Source: Chloroflexota bacterium
GTDB taxonomy: Bacteria; Chloroflexota; Limnocylindria; Limnocylindrales; CSP1-4
Assembly: GCA_021783095.1 (NCBI GenBank)
Contig: JAJXUG010000037.1
Span: forward strand, 1-35,484
DNA length: 35,484 bases
Direction of reading: 5' to 3'
A model generated the notes under the pieces. The model was not told the origin of the DNA. It worked only from the letters and a program-made list of their open reading frames with translations, and did no database searches. Made by a program: the position numbers and the translations under genes. Numbering within the stretch: the stretch's first letter is position 1; the number at the start of each line of letters is the position of its first letter. Shown one piece after another: positions 31,553 through 35,484 of the stretch.

Positions 31553-33244
31553 CTACATCGACTCGGGCGCTGAGATCCCCAGCAGGCCGAGGGCATTCGC
31601 GAGGGTCGTCTTCGTGGCAAGCGCAAGGGCCAGGCGGCGGGCCGATCGCTCGGGCTCCGCCTCGTCCACCACCCGGGCGTCGCGGTAGAACGCATGGAAC
31701 TGCGTGGCGAGCTCGGTCGCGTAGGCGGTGATCCCCTGGGTCTCCTCGGCCACCACCGCGTCCTCGACCACCTCCGGCAGCCGCGACACGACGCGGGCCA
31801 GCGCCGACTCGGGCTCGCCCGAGAGCAGCCCCTCGATCGACGACGCGGGCGCGAGGCCAGCCGCCTCGGCCTTGCGCAGGATCGACGCGATCCGGGCGTG
31901 GGCGTACTGCACGTAGTAGACGGGGTTCTCGGCCGACTGCTTCTTGGCGAGCTCGATGTCGAAGTCGATCTCCACGTGGGCCGCGCGCGAGGCGAAGAAC
32001 CAGCGCGCGGCGTCGGTCCCCACCGCGTCGAGCAGGTCGTCGAGCGTGACGAAGGTGCCGGCCCGCTTCGACATCGACACCTCGACGCCGTCGGCGACGA
32101 ACCGGACCCAGCCGATCAGCAGCACCTGGTAGTGCTCGGGGTCGTAGCCCATGGCCTGGGCGGCGTTCTTGTTCCGGGCCACGGTCCCGTGGTGGTCGAC
32201 GCCCCAGATGTAGATGAGGTGGTCGAAGCCGCGGCTGAACTTCTCGGTGACGTAGCCGATGTCGGCCGCGAAGTACGTCGGCCGCCCGTCCGACTTGTAG
32301 ATGACGCGGTCCTTGTCGTCGCCATAGGCCGTCGAGCGGAACCAGGTGGCCCCGTCCTGCTCGTAGACCTCGCCCGCGTCGCGGAGGCGCGCGACCGCCC
32401 GCTCGACCCAGCCCTCGTCGTGGAGCGATGCCTCGCTCTTCCAGACGTCGAAGTGGACGCCGAGCCGGGCGAGCGACGCCTCGATCATCCCGCGGACCTG
32501 CCGTGAGGCCCAGCCGCCGAGGACCGCGTCCTCCTGCGCGCCGTCGGCCGTGGCCGCGGCCCAGACCTCGTCTGGCACGGCGGCCGCCAGCTGCTCGACA
32601 TAGGCGCCCTTGTAGCCGTCCTCCGGCACGGGCTCGCCCCGCTTGCGCGCCGCGACCGAGGCGCCGAGGTGGTTGATCTGGGCGCCCGAGTCGTTGAAGT
32701 AGTACTCGCGCGTCACCTGCTGGCCGCCCGCCTCGAGGACCCGACACAGCAGGTCGCCCACGAACGCGCCGCGGGCGTTGCCCACGGTCAGCGGGCCCGT
32801 CGGGTTGGCCGAGACGAACTCGACGTTCACCTTGCGCGGGTTGACCGCCGGGATGCGGCCCCAGGCCGTCGGTGCGACGAGGACGCCGGCCACCAGTGCC
32901 TCGTACGCGGCGTCCGCCACGTGCAGGTTGAGGAACCCGGGGCGCGCGACGTCCACCGAGGTGAACAGGCCCGCGTCGGGGCCCGACCGCATCGCCGCGG
33001 CGAGGGCCTCGGCGATGTCGAGCGGCGGTCGGCGGAGCGGCCGGGCGAGCTTCATCGCGAGGTTGGTCGTGAAGTCGCCGAACGCCGCGTTGCCGGGGCG
33101 CTCCACCTCGATCGCCGGAGCCGCCGCCCGGTCCACAAGGGCGGGCAGGGCGCCGTTCGCCACCGCCGAGCTCCAGCCGCGCTCGATCGCGGCGCGGACG
33201 CCAGCGCGGATGGCGGCGGGGGCGACGGGCGCGGCGTTGGTCAC
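31553..33244 (-). CDS. argS: Arginyl-tRNA synthetase
   Basis: A 563-residue class I enzyme that charges tRNA-Arg. The N-terminal Add-1 domain (about 1-110) includes GDFTTNLAMKLARPL. The catalytic domain has VEFVSANPTGPLTVGNARGAFVGD, in which the HIGH signature reads TVGN (153-156), as in tryptophanyl-tRNA synthetases. It also has YYFNDSGAQINHLG, YKSDGRPTYFAADIGY, the KMSKS-equivalent VSMSKRAGTFVTL and the C-terminal DALR anticodon-binding domain ending ANALGLLGISAPESM. The GTG start has AGGAG five bases upstream. Confidence 0.97.
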   Translation of the reverse strand: MTNAAPVAPAAIRAGVRAAIERGWSSAVANGALPALVDRAAAPAIEVERPGNAAFGDFTTNLAMKLARPLRRPPLDIAEALAAAMRSGPDAGLFTSVDVARPGFLNLHVADAAYEALVAGVLVAPTAWGRIPAVNPRKVNVEFVSANPTGPLTVGNARGAFVGDLLCRVLEAGGQQVTREYYFNDSGAQINHLGASVAARKRGEPVPEDGYKGAYVEQLAAAVPDEVWAAATADGAQEDAVLGGWASRQVRGMIEASLARLGVHFDVWKSEASLHDEGWVERAVARLRDAGEVYEQDGATWFRSTAYGDDKDRVIYKSDGRPTYFAADIGYVTEKFSRGFDHLIYIWGVDHHGTVARNKNAAQAMGYDPEHYQVLLIGWVRFVADGVEVSMSKRAGTFVTLDDLLDAVGTDAARWFFASRAAHVEIDFDIELAKKQSAENPVYYVQYAHARIASILRKAEAAGLAPASSIEGLLSGEPESALARVVSRLPEVVEDAVVAEETQGITAYATELATQFHAFYRDARVVDEAEPERSARRLALALATKTTLANALGLLGISAPESM

Positions 33245-33578
33245 GAGGGCTCCTGGTGCAGTCGGGGGCAGGCGGACATCGTAGCGGCTCGGGGCACGGA
33301 GTCGCGCCCGGGCCCTCGTCCGCCGAGCCGGCCGCCCACCGTTGGTACTGGTACGACATTCGTCGCAGTCCGGTGCGGTCCAGCACCGGAATGTCGCCGA
33401 ATAGGAGCAGAGTCACGCGATTGGTGGGGTTAGGGGGTGTTCAACCTTCGAACGGACCAGTACCTTTAGGCTCTTGGCCCATGACCGGGCCGGAACCGCT
33501 CGCATGGGCGGCTGCATTCATCTGTGGAGATCAGGCGCAGTTGCCAGACCTGCAAGGGCTCGCGGGGGAAGGAGCAGC
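33245..33578. other. 334-base divergent intergenic region before the repeat-protein gene
   Basis: It holds an interrupted palindrome at 33354-33396 and a short hairpin GGCCC-N6-GGGCC (33476-33491). It must contain the promoters of argS (a possible minus-strand -10, TACGAT, about 35 bases before its GTG) and of the surface protein; I cannot define the latter with confidence. No gene seen. Confidence 0.5.
33354..33396. repeat. Interrupted palindrome with nested hairpin
   Basis: CGACATT (33354-33360) pairs with AATGTCG (33390-33396). Inside, CCGGTGC (33370-33376) pairs with GCACCGG (33383-33389) around a 6-base loop, leaving a one-sided 9-base bulge (33361-33369). As RNA it would form a two-part stem upstream of the surface-protein gene. 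Confidence 0.65.
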
Positions 33579-35484
33579 ATGATGTCTCGGGAATCCACTC
33601 ACACGTTCGGTGCGCGCTCGCGGAAGGGCATGGTGCTCTTCTGGGCCGCGCTGTTTGTTTTCTCGCTGCTGTTGCAGTACGGCTCCGCGATCGCGCCGAA
33701 ACCCGTGCTGGCGAACGGGACAACCAGCGCGTCGCTCGACCAGTGGGCCAATCTGGCAACGAAGTGGCAGAACGGGAACCTGAACCAGAGCAACTCGGCG
33801 TGGCACGAGGGCGATTCGGTGCCGTTCCGGGCGCTGATCTCCGTCGACACGTCCGCGTCCAGCCACACGATCGACATCCAGTACAACTCGACGCAGAGCG
33901 GAAAGCACGCGTACGACTACCTCACCTCGTACGATCGGACGGTGTCGCCCGATCCAACGAGTGGCACGTCAGTCTCCCCCTCCTCGTTCACCACCCTTAC
34001 CATTCCGCCCGCTCCGGATCTGGCCTCGAGTGCATGCTCGACGTTTAAGGGTGCGCAGGTCGCAGGGGTGATGACGTTGTTCGGCGGCACGATCACGGGG
34101 ATCACCTACCCGAATCCGCCGCTGAGTTGTGAAGGCTCTGCGAACAAAGTCACGATGGAGATCACCTTCACCACCACGAAGGCCGACCTTGTGCTCGCGT
34201 GGGGCGGCCACATCGGCAGCCAGGCCGACTGGGGCGCAGGCAATTCGGCTGGTGCCATTTCCGGGTCTCCCTACCATCAGCGGATCCTTTCACTCGACGG
34301 CGTCACGATCGGCAATCAGGACCGCTCGATGAAGGCCAATGTCATCATTCCACCCAACCCCGGCAGCCTCGCGATCACCAAGACGGTGGTCGGGGCGCCC
34401 GCCGGGTACAGCGCAGTCTTCCCCGTGTCGGTTGACTGCAACCAGGGCGCATACACCACCGATACGACGATCGCCTACCCGTCGCCCGGGTCGGTCACCA
34501 TCCCGAACATCACGCCCGGCCTGGCCTGCACGGTGACCGAGGGCACGCTTCCGGCCGCCCCGTCGGGCTACATCTGGGGCACGCCCACCTACTCGAACAA
34601 CGGGGCGGCAATCGTGGCGGGTAGTACCGTCACCGTCGGCGTCACAAACACGCTCAACGTCGCCCCGGCGCCGCACCTCACGCTCGCCAAGAGCGCCGCC
34701 GAGGCCAACTACAGCGCCGCCGGCGACGTCATCCACTACAGCTACCTGCTGACCAACAGCGGCAACGTCACCCTGAGCGCCCCGTACACGGTCTCCGACG
34801 ACAAGACGACCGTGGCCTGCCCGTCGACCCCGGCCACGCTGGCGCCCCTCGCCTCGGTCACCTGCACCGCGACGTACACGGTCACCCAGGCCGACGTCGA
34901 CGCCGGCTCGGTCACGAACGTCGCGACCGGCCACGCCCAGTACGGCGAGACCACCGTCGGCTCCAACCAGGACACCGTGACGGTCCCGGGCATCCAGGGC
35001 GCCCACCTCACGCTCGCCAAGAGCGCCGCCGAGGCCAACTACAGCGCCGCCGGCGACGTCATCCACTACAGCTACCTGCTGACCAACAGCGGCAACGTCA
35101 CCCTGAGCGCCCCGTACACGGTCTCCGACGACAAGACGACCGTGGCCTGCCCGTCGACCCCGGCCACGCTGGCGCCCCTCGCCTCGGTCACCTGCACCGC
35201 GACGTACACGGTCACCCAGGCCGACGTCGACGCCGGCTCGGTCACGAACGTCGCGACCGGCCACGCCCAGTACGGCGAGACCACCGTCGGCTCCAACCAG
35301 GACACCGTGACGGTCCCGGGCATCCAGGGCCCGGCCATCCACATCGTCAAGACCGCAAACCCGACGAGCCTGCCGTACGGCGGCGGATCGGTGACCTACA
35401 CGTACGACGTCACCAACGCCGGCAACGTCACGCTCTCACACGTCGTCGTCGGCGATAACAAGTGCTCGCCGGTCTCGTACGTGA
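33579..35484 (+). CDS. Secreted repeat-domain surface protein (DUF5979/DUF11-like), 3' end outside window
   Basis: An open frame of at least 635 codons that runs off the window. It starts at ATG ATG, with GGAAGGAG four and seven bases upstream. Residues about 18-46 are a signal peptide (GMVLFWAALFVFSLLLQYG...VLANG). A unique domain follows to about 255. Residues about 262-358 resemble DUF5979 (LAITKTVVGAPAGYSAVFPVSVDC...VTIPNITPGLACTVTEG). From 366 there are 110-residue DUF11/DUF7507-like beta-sandwich repeats (HLTLAKSAAEANYSAAGDVIHYSYLLTNSGNVTL...): two identical copies, then a diverged third (IHIVKTANPTSLPYGG...). Such proteins are secreted or wall-bound stalks or adhesins. The anchor would lie in the missing C-terminus. 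The first 700 bases look less G+C-rich than the repeats. Confidence 0.88.
   Translation, partial: MMSRESTHTFGARSRKGMVLFWAALFVFSLLLQYGSAIAPKPVLANGTTSASLDQWANLATKWQNGNLNQSNSAWHEGDSVPFRALISVDTSASSHTIDIQYNSTQSGKHAYDYLTSYDRTVSPDPTSGTSVSPSSFTTLTIPPAPDLASSACSTFKGAQVAGVMTLFGGTITGITYPNPPLSCEGSANKVTMEITFTTTKADLVLAWGGHIGSQADWGAGNSAGAISGSPYHQRILSLDGVTIGNQDRSMKANVIIPPNPGSLAITKTVVGAPAGYSAVFPVSVDCNQGAYTTDTTIAYPSPGSVTIPNITPGLACTVTEGTLPAAPSGYIWGTPTYSNNGAAIVAGSTVTVGVTNTLNVAPAPHLTLAKSAAEANYSAAGDVIHYSYLLTNSGNVTLSAPYTVSDDKTTVACPSTPATLAPLASVTCTATYTVTQADVDAGSVTNVATGHAQYGETTVGSNQDTVTVPGIQGAHLTLAKSAAEANYSAAGDVIHYSYLLTNSGNVTLSAPYTVSDDKTTVACPSTPATLAPLASVTCTATYTVTQADVDAGSVTNVATGHAQYGETTVGSNQDTVTVPGIQGPAIHIVKTANPTSLPYGGGSVTYTYDVTNAGNVTLSHVVVGDNKCSPVSYV
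34674..35330 (+). repeat. Perfect tandem duplication, 330-bp period
   Basis: Positions 34674-35000 and 35004-35330 read the same over 327 bases, each encoding one 110-residue DUF11-like domain. No substitutions are visible, including at third codon positions, so the duplication is recent or kept uniform by gene conversion. Confidence 0.93.

Noticed and set aside
30354..33416. 1020-codon minus-strand open frame across the HExxH lipoprotein and argS
   Set aside because: It is out of frame with argS and antisense to the lipoprotein; both real products are recognisable. The translation is low-complexity.
34290..35342. 350-codon minus-strand frame with an internal repeat (DARDRHGVLVGADGG...)
   Set aside because: The repeat is only the antisense image of the 330-bp duplication in the secreted protein gene.

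Overview
The window is about 35.5 kb of very G+C-rich bacterial chromosome. It is fully occupied by ordinary chromosomal genes: I see no insertion sequence, phage gene, CRISPR array, tRNA or rRNA. The combination of a Gram-positive-type SOS operator (GAAC-N4-GTTC), a DUF5317 module, a STAND/BTAD regulator beside an HD-GYP protein, and many apparently leaderless genes with a TAnnnT box just before the start codon suggests a Chloroflexota-like lineage (perhaps Limnocylindria) or a related actinobacterium-like group. That assignment is inference.

Layout. 1-10.3 kb is a minus-strand block. In transcription order it holds dnaB, a double zinc-ribbon protein, dodecin, a 1173-residue STAND ATPase/BTAD regulator, a promoter with a long leader carrying a terminator-like hairpin and two micro-ORFs (10 and 29 codons, both with good ribosome binding sites), a membrane-anchored HD-GYP phosphodiesterase, a DUF5317-MFS fusion and a small single-pass membrane protein. 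10.5-14.8 kb holds lexA (minus), then a DUF1232 protein, rplI, dinB and a small SOS-controlled protein (plus). The lexA promoter overlaps one perfect SOS box and the small gene has two. A second palindrome, GTGACA-N7-TGTCAC, occurs both before dnaB and before the SOS-controlled gene.

15-28.5 kb carries a complete histidine-to-glutamate route by the formiminotransferase branch: hutH, hutU, ftcD and hutI, with a cyclodeaminase-type gene 11 kb away. HutH makes urocanate, HutU makes imidazolonepropionate, HutI makes formiminoglutamate, FtcD moves the formimino group to tetrahydrofolate, and the cyclodeaminase releases ammonia. Between them lie envelope proteins (kelch lipoprotein, anchored beta-propeller, DedA protein, lipoproteins, an alpha/beta-hydrolase lipoprotein) and a GNAT protein with four NPF motifs.

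28.5-35.5 kb holds a YhhN-family membrane protein, a metal-site-degenerate MBL-fold protein, a lipoprotein with an HExxH motif, argS with an unusual TVGN version of the HIGH motif, and the start of a large secreted repeat protein that runs off the window. This last gene contains a perfect 327-bp tandem duplication.

The most system-like novelty is the micro-peptide/HD-GYP locus at 2.7-4.6 kb downstream of the STAND/BTAD regulator. It looks like a candidate peptide-linked c-di-GMP signalling unit, but no function is shown by the sequence alone.
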